The notes below the pieces were generated by a model. The model was not told the DNA's origin. It searched no databases and saw nothing but the letters and a program-made list of their open reading frames with translations. Positions 9,958 to 19,918 of a DNA stretch of 57,287 nucleotides are shown in pieces. Each line of letters opens with the position of its first letter. Positions within the stretch are counted from its first letter, which is position 1. The translations under genes were made by a program, and so were the position numbers. Source of the stretch: Gammaproteobacteria bacterium (GTDB lineage: Bacteria; Pseudomonadota; Gammaproteobacteria; Steroidobacterales; UBA11654); NCBI GenBank assembly GCA_002717445.1, contig PBDY01000029.1:1-57287 (forward strand), read 5' to 3'.

Positions 9958-10749
9958 ATGTCTAATTTGATTCAAAGTTTTCTGGGTAATGCCCTTCAGA
10001 AGATGGTCTTAAAGGTCTCTCTCCTGGAGGCAGGCATTATTAAAAACCTCCTCATACAATTGTTTATAAAGAATTATCAGATTGATATGAGTGACTATCC
10101 AAGAATGTCATGTCATGAATATAAGCATTTTAATGATTTCTTTACTCGAGAAATCCATTCCAATAAGCGGGTCATTGATGCCAGTGAGAATGGCTTAATC
10201 TCACCAGTGGATGGAAAGGTCATCGAGTTTGGCAGGATTGATGAAGGGAAGTTGATTCAAATCAAAGGGATGGAATACGAATTATTTGGACTGCTTGATA
10301 ACAATGAAATGCTAGCCCGGAATTATGAGAAAGGAGCATTCATCAGCATTTATCTCGCTCCATTTAACTATCATCGTGTTCATGCACCTCTTAAAGGAAG
10401 GCTGAAACAAGCAACAATGGTTCCGGGTGAGATGAACAGAGTGGATCTTAAAGCCTTATCCGATATTGAGAATCTTTACACAAAGAATCAGAGACTTATT
10501 GCTGAGTTTAACGACTCTAGATCTGATTGCATTCTAATTATGATTGCTGCAAGAAATGTGGCCTCAATGACATACAAAAATCAAATCAAAGACTTTAGTA
10601 AAGGGGATGAAGTTGGGCGATTTAATCTTGGATCAACTGTAGTGGTTCTTCTTCCAAATGACATTGAAACAAAATGGAATCAAAGGGTTTCATCTGGAAA
10701 TGATGTAAAAGTTGGTGAAAAAATAGCCCTGCTCAGTAAGATCAAATAA
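9958..10749 (+). CDS. psd: Phosphatidylserine decarboxylase proenzyme
   Basis: 263 residues. Membrane-associated, pyruvoyl-dependent enzyme that decarboxylates phosphatidylserine to phosphatidylethanolamine. The self-cleavage motif LGST is at 224-227; the chain breaks between G225 and S226, and the Ser becomes the pyruvoyl group. D85 (SPVDGKV) and H142 (YHRVHAP) complete the expected charge-relay set for autocleavage. It starts divergently from prmB. A 38-codon membrane peptide gene with a strong ribosome-binding site follows 11 bases after the stop, probably on the same message. Confidence 0.96.
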   Translation: MSNLIQSFLGNALQKMVLKVSLLEAGIIKNLLIQLFIKNYQIDMSDYPRMSCHEYKHFNDFFTREIHSNKRVIDASENGLISPVDGKVIEFGRIDEGKLIQIKGMEYELFGLLDNNEMLARNYEKGAFISIYLAPFNYHRVHAPLKGRLKQATMVPGEMNRVDLKALSDIENLYTKNQRLIAEFNDSRSDCILIMIAARNVASMTYKNQIKDFSKGDEVGRFNLGSTVVVLLPNDIETKWNQRVSSGNDVKVGEKIALLSKIK

Positions 10750-10760
10750 GGAGGAGAAAC

Positions 10761-10877
10761 ATGGACGGCTTAATATTTATACTCATCATCATCTTAATCT
10801 TTTTAGTGAAATCATTTAAATATTTCAGTAAGCGGGTCTCTCCTTCTGAAAAAAAGGGTGAAAAAGAAGAAAGCTAG
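10761..10877 (+). CDS. 38-residue single-pass membrane peptide downstream of psd
   Basis: A small reading frame from ATG at 10761 to TAG at 10875-10877, preceded by a near-perfect Shine-Dalgarno (AAGGAGGAG, 4 bases before the ATG). The peptide begins MDGLIFILIIILIF, a clear membrane segment at about 3-16, followed by a basic and acidic tail rich in Lys, Glu and Ser. The strong ribosome-binding site and sensible hydrophobic/charged layout argue that it is real. It lies 11 bases after psd, so it could tune or anchor that membrane enzyme, but no function is known to me. Its last codons overlap the convergent 30-residue peptide gene by 3 bases. Confidence 0.6.
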   Translation: MDGLIFILIIILIFLVKSFKYFSKRVSPSEKKGEKEES

Positions 10878-10966
10878 AAAGGCTGAAAGATATTCTTAAT
10901 GCCAAAAAAAATCGATATCACCATTAAGGCAACAATGAGATAGTAAATAATCTTTTGTCCTGCCAT
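10874..10966 (-). CDS. 30-residue hydrophobic peptide coupled to efp
   Basis: Starts at the ATG that shares its first base with the efp stop codon (TAATG) and ends at the TAG at 10876-10874. The peptide is MAGQKIIYYLIVALMV followed by a short hydrophobic and then mildly polar end, so it is essentially one membrane helix. The one-base overlap is a textbook arrangement for translation re-initiation, and no separate ribosome-binding site is needed. Similar very small membrane proteins are easily missed in annotation. I do not recognise the family. The competing explanation is chance: a 30-codon frame is short enough to arise randomly, and only the overlap and hydrophobicity support it. Confidence 0.45.
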   Translation of the reverse strand: MAGQKIIYYLIVALMVISIFFGIKNIFQPF

Positions 10967-11532
10967 TATTTTACCCTCGATAGATACTCTCCGGTTCGAG
11001 TATCCACTTTGATGAGTTCACCTTCCTCTATAAACAAAGGAACACGAATTTTGGCGCCCGTTTCAACAACGGCGGGCTTTACGCCCCCTTGTGCTGTATC
11101 GCCCTTGAGTCCAGGATCCGTTTCCGTGATCATTACATCAATATTTTTGGGAGGCTCAACTGCGATTGCTTGATTGTTCCATATTGTGACCCCGCAGATG
11201 CTTTCTTCTTTTAGCCAAATCAATATTTCATCGACAACTGATTTAGAAATGCCGATTTGTTCATAGCTTTCCGTATCCATAAAATGCCACAGATCTCCAT
11301 CGTTATAAAGATATTGCATTTCCCTGATCATGACATCTGCTGCTTCAAGTGAAACACCGATTTTAACTGTCTTCTCAAGAACCTTTCCATTTTTTAGATT
11401 CTTCAATTTAACCTTATTGAAGGCTTGGCCTTTGCCTGGCTTATGGAAATCACTCTCTACGATATTATACGGCTCACCATCAATGAGAACCTTGAGTCCT
11501 GACTTGAGATCACCGCTGTTATACATCACCAT
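10966..11532 (-). CDS. efp: Translation elongation factor P
   Basis: 188 residues from the ATG at 11532, exactly the E. coli EF-P length. EF-P binds ribosomes stalled on polyproline and promotes peptide-bond formation. The modification-site loop KPGKGQAF near residue 30 holds the lysine that EpmA/EpmB beta-lysylate in many gammaproteobacteria. TDPGLKGDTA and the ending GEYLSRVK are family signatures. A TTG eight codons upstream would overlap parC; the ATG at 11532 is preferred because AAGAGG sits 6 bases before it. It begins 10 bases after parC, and its stop codon is fused to the start of a 30-codon frame (TAATG). Confidence 0.95.
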   Translation of the reverse strand: MVMYNSGDLKSGLKVLIDGEPYNIVESDFHKPGKGQAFNKVKLKNLKNGKVLEKTVKIGVSLEAADVMIREMQYLYNDGDLWHFMDTESYEQIGISKSVVDEILIWLKEESICGVTIWNNQAIAVEPPKNIDVMITETDPGLKGDTAQGGVKPAVVETGAKIRVPLFIEEGELIKVDTRTGEYLSRVK

Positions 11533-11542
11533 TGCATGCCTC

Positions 11543-13831
11543 TTATTTTGGTTCAACTTCTAGAGAATCTATTTTCTTAAATGGAGGAACCGACCTTCCT
11601 CTTTTCCCTCTGTCGCTCATGTAATTTTCAAACTCATCGGGCCTAATGATCTTTGGTTTTTTGCCACTGTAGACCCGGATTGAATCTTTCGGGCCAATCA
11701 CAATTGCTGAAACCATCTTTTCTTTTCCTTCTTTGAATTTCTTGGAATTAATCCCAATGATCTTCAATCCCTTTCCTTTGCCCATCTCCATTAATTCATT
11801 GCTTTTAAAAATGAGCAATTTACCAGCTGAGTTTGCGGCTGCAACATATGTTTCCTCAGGGTATCCAAATGAAGTCGCATTAGAGGGGATTAATACCTCA
11901 GCGCCTTTTACGCTGATACAGGTCTTGCCTTTTCTGTTTTTGGTATAGAGATCTTCCAGTTTAACAAAAAAACCATAACCTGCACTCGAGGACAGCAACC
12001 AGTGCTGATTGGGGTCCCCAGATATGACTCCTGCAAAATAAGCTCCATCTGGAGGGTTGAGTCTACTGGACAAGGGTTCGCCATTGCTTCTGGCTGATGG
12101 GAGTGTATCGGCAACAATACTATAAACCCTTCCCGTGCTGTCTATGAATACTGCAAACTGATTGCTTCTTCCTGGAACCGAAGAAAGATAATCGTCTCCA
12201 GACTTATAATTGAGGGACTGAGGATCCTCGAGAGCTCCTTTCGCAGCTCTAACCCACCCTGCTTTCGAAAGCACAATCGTCACCGGATCACTGCTGGCAA
12301 GTTGAGTTTGATCGAGTGCTTGTGAGGTGATTGCTGATTCATTCATCGAAGTTCTTCGATCATCTCCAAAATCTTTTGTATCCTGTTTGATCTCATTTTG
12401 TATGAGTTCATTGATTTTCTTTTTACTCTTAAGTATTTTTGTCAACTCGCTTTGTTCCTTCTCAAGATCATTCTTTTCCAGAAGAATCTTTTCTTCTTCG
12501 AGTTTTGCTAAGTTTCGGAGTCTTAAATTCAAGATTGCTTCGGCTTGTATCTCTGAGAGTTTAAATTTCTTAATGAGCTTTATTTTTGGATCATCCTCTT
12601 CCCTGATGATTCTTATGACCTCATCCAAATTCAAATAAGCAACCATCAATCCTTCGAGGATATGAAGTCGAGCCTCTACTTCATCCAACCTGAATTGAAG
12701 CCTTCTAGTGACTGTTTGTGTTCGGAACTCTATCCATTCTGACAGCAATGCCTTGAGATCAAAAACTCTGGGTTTCCCATCGAGTCCAATCAGATTCATA
12801 TTGACCCTGACATTCTTCTCTAAATCCGTTGTGGCAAAAAGATGTCCCATTAATTCATCGGTATTGACTCTATTAGACTTGGGCGTAAGAACGATACGAA
12901 TCGGTGTTTCATGGTCGGATTCATCATTGATATCGGTGATTAATGGCAACTTCTTATCTTTCATTTGTGAGGCAATCTGTTCAATAATCTTATTGCCAGA
13001 AATTTGGTATGGAAGTTGTGTGATTACAATCTGGGTTTTTTCTTTTTTATACTTCGCTCTAATTTTTATGGTTCCATTACCCGTGGTATAAATCTGTTTC
13101 AACTCTTCAGGACTTGAAATCATTTCCCCACCCGATGGAAAATCAGGTCCCTGAAAATTCTTTGTTATTCGAGTCAACTGACCCAATGATATGTCGGGAT
13201 TTTTAATTAATTTATCCAATAGATAAGCTATTTCTTTGATGTTATGCGGAGGGATGTCTGTGGACATACCCACCGCAATACCGGTGACGCCATTGAGTAT
13301 AAGATTAGGCAACCTTGAAGGTAAAAATTCGGGCTCCTTCAGTGTTCCATCAAAATTGGGTTTCCAATCGGTCGTGCCTTGACCAAGTTCACTCAACATC
13401 AGTTTTGTGTATGCACTGAGTTTTGCCTCGGTATACCGCATTGCAGCAAATGATTTTGGATCATCGTAAGACCCCCAATTTCCTTGACCAATGATCAATG
13501 GGTATCGATACGAAAAGTCTTGTGCCATATTCACCATAGCCTCATAGCATGCGCTGTCTCCATGTGGATGATATTTTCCCAAAACATCGCCCACGGTTCT
13601 TGCTGATTTTTTTGGTTTTGATTGAGCAGATAAACCCAACTCGGACATGGCAAAAATAATGCGTCTTTGCACAGGCTTTAAGCCATCTCCAATGAATGGC
13701 AAAGCTCGATCGAGAATGACGTACATCGAGTAATCAAGGTATGCTTTTTCTACAAACTCACTGAGAGGTTGAGAATCCGATTCTGATCCTCCTTCAGTTT
13801 TTTTGAAATCCATTTCTTCTTGTTTACCCAT
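11543..13831 (-). CDS. parC: DNA topoisomerase IV subunit A
   Basis: 762 residues, close to E. coli ParC and clearly shorter than GyrA. ParC cleaves and rejoins DNA to decatenate daughter chromosomes. The catalytic Tyr is Y133 in [11 protein letters not shown]. The quinolone-determining segment [12 protein letters not shown] has Ser at 93 and Glu at 97, the unmutated residues. The central coiled region is followed by a C-terminal beta-pinwheel from about 500, degenerate as in ParC, without the GyrA box of DNA gyrase. The ATG follows the parE stop directly (TAAATG), so the subunits are made from one message in a fixed order. An internal ATG at codon 7 is an alternative start. Confidence 0.95.
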   Translation of the reverse strand: MGKQEEMDFKKTEGGSESDSQPLSEFVEKAYLDYSMYVILDRALPFIGDGLKPVQRRIIFAMSELGLSAQSKPKKSARTVGDVLGKYHPHGDSACYEAMVNMAQDFSYRYPLIIGQGNWGSYDDPKSFAAMRYTEAKLSAYTKLMLSELGQGTTDWKPNFDGTLKEPEFLPSRLPNLILNGVTGIAVGMSTDIPPHNIKEIAYLLDKLIKNPDISLGQLTRITKNFQGPDFPSGGEMISSPEELKQIYTTGNGTIKIRAKYKKEKTQIVITQLPYQISGNKIIEQIASQMKDKKLPLITDINDESDHETPIRIVLTPKSNRVNTDELMGHLFATTDLEKNVRVNMNLIGLDGKPRVFDLKALLSEWIEFRTQTVTRRLQFRLDEVEARLHILEGLMVAYLNLDEVIRIIREEDDPKIKLIKKFKLSEIQAEAILNLRLRNLAKLEEEKILLEKNDLEKEQSELTKILKSKKKINELIQNEIKQDTKDFGDDRRTSMNESAITSQALDQTQLASSDPVTIVLSKAGWVRAAKGALEDPQSLNYKSGDDYLSSVPGRSNQFAVFIDSTGRVYSIVADTLPSARSNGEPLSSRLNPPDGAYFAGVISGDPNQHWLLSSSAGYGFFVKLEDLYTKNRKGKTCISVKGAEVLIPSNATSFGYPEETYVAAANSAGKLLIFKSNELMEMGKGKGLKIIGINSKKFKEGKEKMVSAIVIGPKDSIRVYSGKKPKIIRPDEFENYMSDRGKRGRSVPPFKKIDSLEVEPK

Positions 13832-15724
<1,893 letters not shown>

Positions 15725-15747
15725 TCATTATTCTCGAACTATGAGAA

Positions 15748-16332
15748 TCAATCAAGGTCATTCATTATTGATTTCCTAAATCCTCCGTTGATCACACCAG
15801 AGTCAACTGTGTATTCGGGATGATCTATCCCAAAAACAATTGATGTTTCATCGTTGACCCCTCCAGTAATATCAGAACTCAATTGAAATCTAAGGAAATG
15901 CACCGATGAGGTTTTGTCATCTCTTGTACGATCTAAATCTTCATCTGAAATGGCATATATCTTCTCATTCTCCCCGATTTGAACCCATATTTGATTTTCA
16001 ATATTGAGTAAGTGCTGCAATGCATCCTTCCGTTCAACTGGATCTGTATACTCAATCATCATTGTGGCCTTCCAATTGTCTCCATTGGGAATCAGTGGGT
16101 TGTAGACTGACAATTCCTCTTCAATGCCTTCCGACTCAAAAATCCTTTCAATTCTGAGCATTTCTTGTATCTGATATTGAATTGTTTTCCTATCTTCAAA
16201 AAGTAAACTTACCGCTTCCCCCAATTGCAGTGACCTATGTTTCTTGTGCACAAGGACCTCTTGGCGATACACAACTCTTTGTTGTGCATACTCCTCAAGA
16301 GTCATGAGATCTTCTCTGGTTAAATTTTTCAT
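15748..16332 (-). CDS. DUF3501 family protein of the rubrerythrin module
   Basis: 194 residues with no signal peptide or membrane segment. It opens with LTREDLMTLEEYAQQR, the recognisable start of DUF3501 proteins, and has a central stretch YTDPVERKDALQHLL. No cysteine or histidine cluster is present, so it is unlikely to bind iron-sulfur itself. Members of this family usually sit beside a rubrerythrin and a GlpC/HdrD-like Fe-S oxidoreductase, as here. The start lies 4 bases after the Fe-S gene. Biochemical function is unknown; context suggests a partner or scaffold in peroxide reduction. Confidence 0.8.
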   Translation of the reverse strand: MKNLTREDLMTLEEYAQQRVVYRQEVLVHKKHRSLQLGEAVSLLFEDRKTIQYQIQEMLRIERIFESEGIEEELSVYNPLIPNGDNWKATMMIEYTDPVERKDALQHLLNIENQIWVQIGENEKIYAISDEDLDRTRDDKTSSVHFLRFQLSSDITGGVNDETSIVFGIDHPEYTVDSGVINGGFRKSIMNDLD

Positions 16333-16336
16333 TCAA

Positions 16337-17665
16337 TCATTCTCCATAAGCTTGTCTCAGTAGAGACAAGGGATGATAATACTCCACTCCCTTTGTTTGA
16401 ATCGAGTCGATTTGCGCTCCAGCCATAGGACAATCTGAAGTGAAACGGTCATAATCACCAGATTCTAGCTTTCGAACAATTGGTCTAGCAATCTTGACCG
16501 AGGATTTTCGATATTCTGTTTTGACACCATAAGTTCCATCATGGCCTGAACACTTTTCAAGTGGCGTGACCTTGGTATCAGGAATTAGTTCCAAAACATC
16601 TCGGGTTTTGAGACCGATGCTTTGCACTCTCAAGTGGCACGGAACCTGATAGAAAACTGATCCAAGCGATAACTTAAAAGACTTATTCATCAATCCTTGT
16701 TTATCCAACTTAAATAAATAATCAAATGGGTCCATGAATGCTTCAGCGACAACTTGCACCTTCTCATCATTAGGAAATAATAAAGGCAACTCTTGCTTGA
16801 ACATCAATACACACGATGGAATTGGAGATATAATCTTCCAACCTTTTTCCGCCCATTGATGCAATTCAGGCACATTCACATCTTTTGCCTTTGCAACCGA
16901 TTCTATGTCGCCCAATTCAAGTTTTGGCATGCCGCAGCATTTCTCTGTATCGCTTAAAACAACCGGTATATTGTTCATCTCAAAACACTTGACTGTGTCT
17001 TCCACAATCTTTGGATCATTCCTATTTCCATAACACGTTGTGAATAAAACAACGCCAGGTTCTGCGTCTCCATCGATGAAATCTTTTGGATTCTTTATGT
17101 GAGACTTAAGCTGCTTTCTTGCCGTGTTTGGGTAAAATTTTGGTTTGGGCGCATCTCTCTCAATTCCAATGGTCTTCTCCACTAAAACACTTCCAAGTTT
17201 TGATTGATTAACGGCATTAACGGATTGAGCAATGATTGGAATACCCACAAAACTCCCAAGCTTTTCTGGATTACTCAACACATTGTCTCTCATACTTGTG
17301 CCTTTTGTTTTGTGTTTCAGTGCTTTCGCTCTGAGCATCATGTGAGGAAAATCAATATTGAATTCATGTGGAGGCACATAGGGACACTTGGTTTTGAAAC
17401 ACATGTCACATAGGTAGCAGTTATCAATCACATCCCAAAATTTTTCTTCGTCAACCTCATAAGTATCGCCCATGGGAGTTTCATCAATGAGATCAAACAG
17501 TTTTGGGAATGCGTCACACAGATTGAAACATCTCCGGCAGCCATTGCATATCTCGAAAACTCTCTTGAGTTCATCAAAGAGTGCTTTTGGATCATTGAAT
17601 GATTCACTCTCCCAATCAACTGGGTGTCTTATTGGTGCTTCTAAACTTCCCTCTCTGGATGTCAT
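16337..17665 (-). CDS. Fe-S oxidoreductase, GlpC/HdrD-like
   Basis: 442 residues. Two N-terminal [4Fe-4S] ferredoxin motifs are visible: CNGCRRCFNLC (about 40-50) and CYLCDMCFKTKCP (about 82-94). Two cysteine-rich domains follow. The first has TTCYGN and CCGMPKLE, a complete CCG motif; the second has VPCHLR and CSGHDG, in which one Cys of CCG is Ser. CCG domains bind noncubane or [4Fe-4S] clusters at electron-transfer or thiol/disulfide sites in heterodisulfide reductase, GlpC and LutA. Between rubrerythrin and DUF3501, it is the obvious candidate to deliver electrons to a rubrerythrin that lacks its own rubredoxin domain. The donor is unknown. Confidence 0.82.
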   Translation of the reverse strand: MTSREGSLEAPIRHPVDWESESFNDPKALFDELKRVFEICNGCRRCFNLCDAFPKLFDLIDETPMGDTYEVDEEKFWDVIDNCYLCDMCFKTKCPYVPPHEFNIDFPHMMLRAKALKHKTKGTSMRDNVLSNPEKLGSFVGIPIIAQSVNAVNQSKLGSVLVEKTIGIERDAPKPKFYPNTARKQLKSHIKNPKDFIDGDAEPGVVLFTTCYGNRNDPKIVEDTVKCFEMNNIPVVLSDTEKCCGMPKLELGDIESVAKAKDVNVPELHQWAEKGWKIISPIPSCVLMFKQELPLLFPNDEKVQVVAEAFMDPFDYLFKLDKQGLMNKSFKLSLGSVFYQVPCHLRVQSIGLKTRDVLELIPDTKVTPLEKCSGHDGTYGVKTEYRKSSVKIARPIVRKLESGDYDRFTSDCPMAGAQIDSIQTKGVEYYHPLSLLRQAYGE

Positions 17666-17691
17666 TGGAACTTCCTCGGTGGATCTAAATA

Positions 17692-17714
17692 CGGGGGCTC
17701 AATGCAGGCCCCCG
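17692..17714 (-). terminator. GC-rich hairpin between rubrerythrin and Fe-S genes
   Basis: A perfect 7-base stem (CGGGGGC with GCCCCCG) encloses a 9-base loop, 28 bases after the rubrerythrin stop and 27 before the Fe-S gene. In such AT-rich DNA it stands out. Downstream on the minus strand is only TATTTAG, not a solid U tract, so a leaky terminator or an mRNA-stabilising stem is likelier than a full stop. Either would give more rubrerythrin than downstream protein. Confidence 0.5.
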
Positions 17715-17742
17715 AATAAAGTTGTGTTGGATTTTTTTCGGA

Positions 17743-18162
17743 TTAGCTGTCTAAGTTATCCAGTGCTTGTTGAAATCTATTCGCATGAGAACGCTCTGCT
17801 TTCGCAAGTGTTTCAAACCAATCAGCAATTTCATCGAAGCCTTCATCTCTAGCCGCTTTAGCCATGCCAGGGTACATGTCAGTATACTCATGCGTTTCAC
17901 CTTCGATGGATGCCTTTAAATTATCAGCAGTGGCTCCCATTGGAAGTCCGGTGGCAGGATCGCCAGTTTCTTCTAGATACTCTAGGTGTCCATGTGCGTG
18001 TCCGGTTTCTCCTTCGCCAGTAGATCTGAAAACAGCTGCAACATCATTGTAGCCTTCAACATCAGCTTTGGCAGCAAAGTATAGATACCTTCTATTCGCT
18101 TGTGACTCACCGGCAAAAGCATCTTTGAGGTTTTGTTCCGTTTTTGTTCCTTTAAGACTCAT
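17743..18162 (-). CDS. Rubrerythrin-family diiron peroxidase (no rubredoxin domain)
   Basis: 139 residues: a four-helix ferritin-like domain only. Diiron ligands can be placed at E19 (AGESQANRRY), E52 with H55 (GETGH), the E89/E92 region and E123 with H126 (ERSHANRF). Rubrerythrins reduce hydrogen peroxide to water; classical ones carry a C-terminal rubredoxin domain that supplies electrons, absent here. The Shine-Dalgarno AAGGAG lies 6 bases before the ATG, and the promoter just upstream has a palindromic operator across its start region. First gene of a three-gene set with the Fe-S oxidoreductase and DUF3501. Cytosolic, since no signal peptide is present. Confidence 0.92.
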   Translation of the reverse strand: MSLKGTKTEQNLKDAFAGESQANRRYLYFAAKADVEGYNDVAAVFRSTGEGETGHAHGHLEYLEETGDPATGLPMGATADNLKASIEGETHEYTDMYPGMAKAARDEGFDEIADWFETLAKAERSHANRFQQALDNLDS

Positions 18163-18192
18163 TATTTTCTCCTTAACCTTGAAAGTATTTTT

Positions 18193-18234
18193 TTAGAATG
18201 ATTCTAATTTTAATAAATAATTGGTTAATTGCAA
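18193..18234 (-). promoter_or_regulatory. Rubrerythrin promoter with Fur/PerR-type 7-1-7 operator
   Basis: Reading leftward, TTGCAA (18234-18229), a 16-base spacer and TAAAAT (18212-18207) resemble a sigma70 promoter. Directly after the -10, and sharing one base with it, is the perfect palindrome TTAGAATGATTCTAA (18193-18207). It has the 7-1-7 layout of Fur-superfamily sites; the Bacillus PerR consensus is TTATAATNATTATAA and Fur is TGATAATNATTATCA. A protein bound there would cover the start site and repress. Which Fur-family protein binds is inferred, not shown. Confidence 0.6.
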
Positions 18235-18269
18235 CTCTTTATTATTCTTTTTTTTATATAATTTAGATT

Positions 18270-18500
18270 GTGAATACCACAAAAAAAAGCAAAAGCATTG
18301 AGAGCAAACTGAAAGAGCTTGAAGGTCTTCTGGAAGAATTGGAGTCAGGAAAGCTGGATTTGGATGAGGCCTTAATAAAATTCGAGAAAGGCATAAAACT
18401 CTCTAGAGAATGTCAACAAACTTTAGAGGAAGCTGAACTCAAGATACAAGTCTTAATGGACGACGAGCTCAAGGATTCTGACGACTCCCTATCCCAATAA
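18270..18500 (+). CDS. xseB: Exodeoxyribonuclease VII small subunit
   Basis: 76 residues, all helical and highly charged. The central part, LEGLLEELESGKLDLDEAL then FEKGIKL and CQQTLEEAE, is the XseB signature. XseB subunits wrap the coiled coil of XseA to form exonuclease VII, which degrades single-stranded DNA from both ends. Start is GTG at 18270 with no Shine-Dalgarno. A TATAAT at 18257-18262 ends 7 bases before the GTG, so the message may be leaderless. xseB is often followed by ispA and dxs, but here it stands alone and converges on pgpA, overlapping it by 12 bases. Confidence 0.9.
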   Translation: MNTTKKSKSIESKLKELEGLLEELESGKLDLDEALIKFEKGIKLSRECQQTLEEAELKIQVLMDDELKDSDDSLSQ

Positions 18501-18962
18501 CGCTCTTGCAATGAGTATCAGCACAATGGAATAACCTGATGCGATCATATCATCGAAAATAATTCCAAATGCATTCTTATATGCTCTATCGACTTTATTG
18601 ATTGGATAAGGTTTTACAATGTCAAAAAAACGGAACAATAAAAATGCTGCGATCGCCCAATAAGGATCGGCTGGCAAAACACTCGCAACAAACATCATGC
18701 CAATGATCTCATCGATCACAATTTCTGGATGATCGCCTTCACCTAGAATCTTTAAGGTTTGATTCACTGCAATCCAAGCAATGAGTAATAAGACCAACAA
18801 CAGAAGATAAATTACAAGAGTTGGGAAATAAAAGTGTGCCAGGTAAATGTAAAGACACAGACCAAAACCTGAACCCATCGTTCCAGGAGCCACCGGTATC
18901 ATTCCAACCCCAAAACCACTTGAGAACAATATGTAAGGGTTTTTTAGATCGCTAAATTTCAT
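18489..18962 (-). CDS. pgpA: Phosphatidylglycerophosphatase A
   Basis: 157 residues with several membrane segments. PgpA removes the phosphate of phosphatidylglycerophosphate to give phosphatidylglycerol. PGTMGSGFG near 26-34, VIDEIIGMM near 81-89 and the late FRFFDIVKPYPI and FDDMIAS segments are family hallmarks; the acidic residues bind Mg. It is the last gene of the rib-nusB-thiL-pgpA run, 5 bases after thiL, as in E. coli and relatives. Its 3' end overlaps the convergent xseB by 12 bases. Confidence 0.93.
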   Translation of the reverse strand: MKFSDLKNPYILFSSGFGVGMIPVAPGTMGSGFGLCLYIYLAHFYFPTLVIYLLLLVLLLIAWIAVNQTLKILGEGDHPEIVIDEIIGMMFVASVLPADPYWAIAAFLLFRFFDIVKPYPINKVDRAYKNAFGIIFDDMIASGYSIVLILIARALLG

Positions 18963-18967
18963 TGGAG

Positions 18968-19912
18968 TTAGAAGTGTTCAAAATTATTGGTTTTAACCAT
19001 ATAGTCTTGGTCATTATATTTGTATTCATTTGATGACTTGATGATTCTTCCGACCTTGCTGAGTTTCGTTTCGAAACGTTCCTGCCATTCTTTCTCAAAT
19101 TTATCCATTGTTCTTTCTGAAATAGTGAAACACAATTCATAATCATCGCCACCCGATAGAGCCATCGAGATGGATTCATCTAAACCGATGCAATCAATCA
19201 TTTCTCTCCTGATTGGCAATTCATCAATGTTCACTCTAAAACCCAGATTGCTTGCTTTTGTCATTTTTAACAAATCTGATTTAAAACCGTCTGATACATC
19301 TATCATTGAAGATGCAAAATCCGATAAGAAGATCCCTTCGTTCACTCTCGGCTTTGGAAAGTTAAAATCTTGGATGAACTGCTCTGGTTTATTTTTACCA
19401 GACTTCAATAAATGCAGCCCAAAAGCAGCGCTACCCAGATGGCCCGTAACATATATGAAATCTCCATCATTTGCATTTGCACGAGTCACGTATCGGTCTT
19501 TTTTTACAAGGCCCTGAATTGATAGCGAAATCATCTCTGGGCCTTTAATGGTGTCTCCGCCAATAATTGTTAAACCATGTTTAGATGCAAGAGCGCTGGC
19601 ACCTGACACAAATCCCTCAAGCCATGATTTTTCTGCTTTCGGTAGACTCAAACTTAAGTGCGCCCATTTTGGTTGTGCTCCCATGGCTGCCATGTCACTC
19701 AGATTAACCGCAAATATCTTATGTCCGATTGAGTCTGATGCAGTACCAGGTGGGTAATGTGTTCCAACCGTGATCGCATCCAACACTGTAACCAGCTCCA
19801 TTTTTTGATCAACCTCTACAACAGACCCGTCATCTCCAATTGAAAGTTTTACATCATTTGAAACCGTAGGAGCCATATCCCTGATCAGAGTTATCACATC
19901 ATCTTCTTTCAT
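18968..19912 (-). CDS. thiL: Thiamine-monophosphate kinase
   Basis: 314 residues. Phosphorylates thiamine monophosphate to the active cofactor thiamine pyrophosphate with ATP. Motifs: SIGDDGSVVE near 24-33 (metal and ATP), NLSDMAAMGA near 70-79, GGDTIKGP near 118-125 and SGGDDYELCF near 258-267. Typical of the PurM/ThiL ATP-binding fold. It begins 6 bases after nusB and ends 5 bases before pgpA, the conserved order. The opening EDDVITLIRDMAP is close to that of E. coli ThiL, supporting the chosen start. Confidence 0.95.
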   Translation of the reverse strand: MKEDDVITLIRDMAPTVSNDVKLSIGDDGSVVEVDQKMELVTVLDAITVGTHYPPGTASDSIGHKIFAVNLSDMAAMGAQPKWAHLSLSLPKAEKSWLEGFVSGASALASKHGLTIIGGDTIKGPEMISLSIQGLVKKDRYVTRANANDGDFIYVTGHLGSAAFGLHLLKSGKNKPEQFIQDFNFPKPRVNEGIFLSDFASSMIDVSDGFKSDLLKMTKASNLGFRVNIDELPIRREMIDCIGLDESISMALSGGDDYELCFTISERTMDKFEKEWQERFETKLSKVGRIIKSSNEYKYNDQDYMVKTNNFEHF

Positions 19913-19918
19913 GCTTTG

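Noticed and set aside
11543-13831. GyrA rather than ParC
   Set aside because: The length (762), lack of a clear GyrA box and direct coupling to a 628-residue ParE favour topoisomerase IV.
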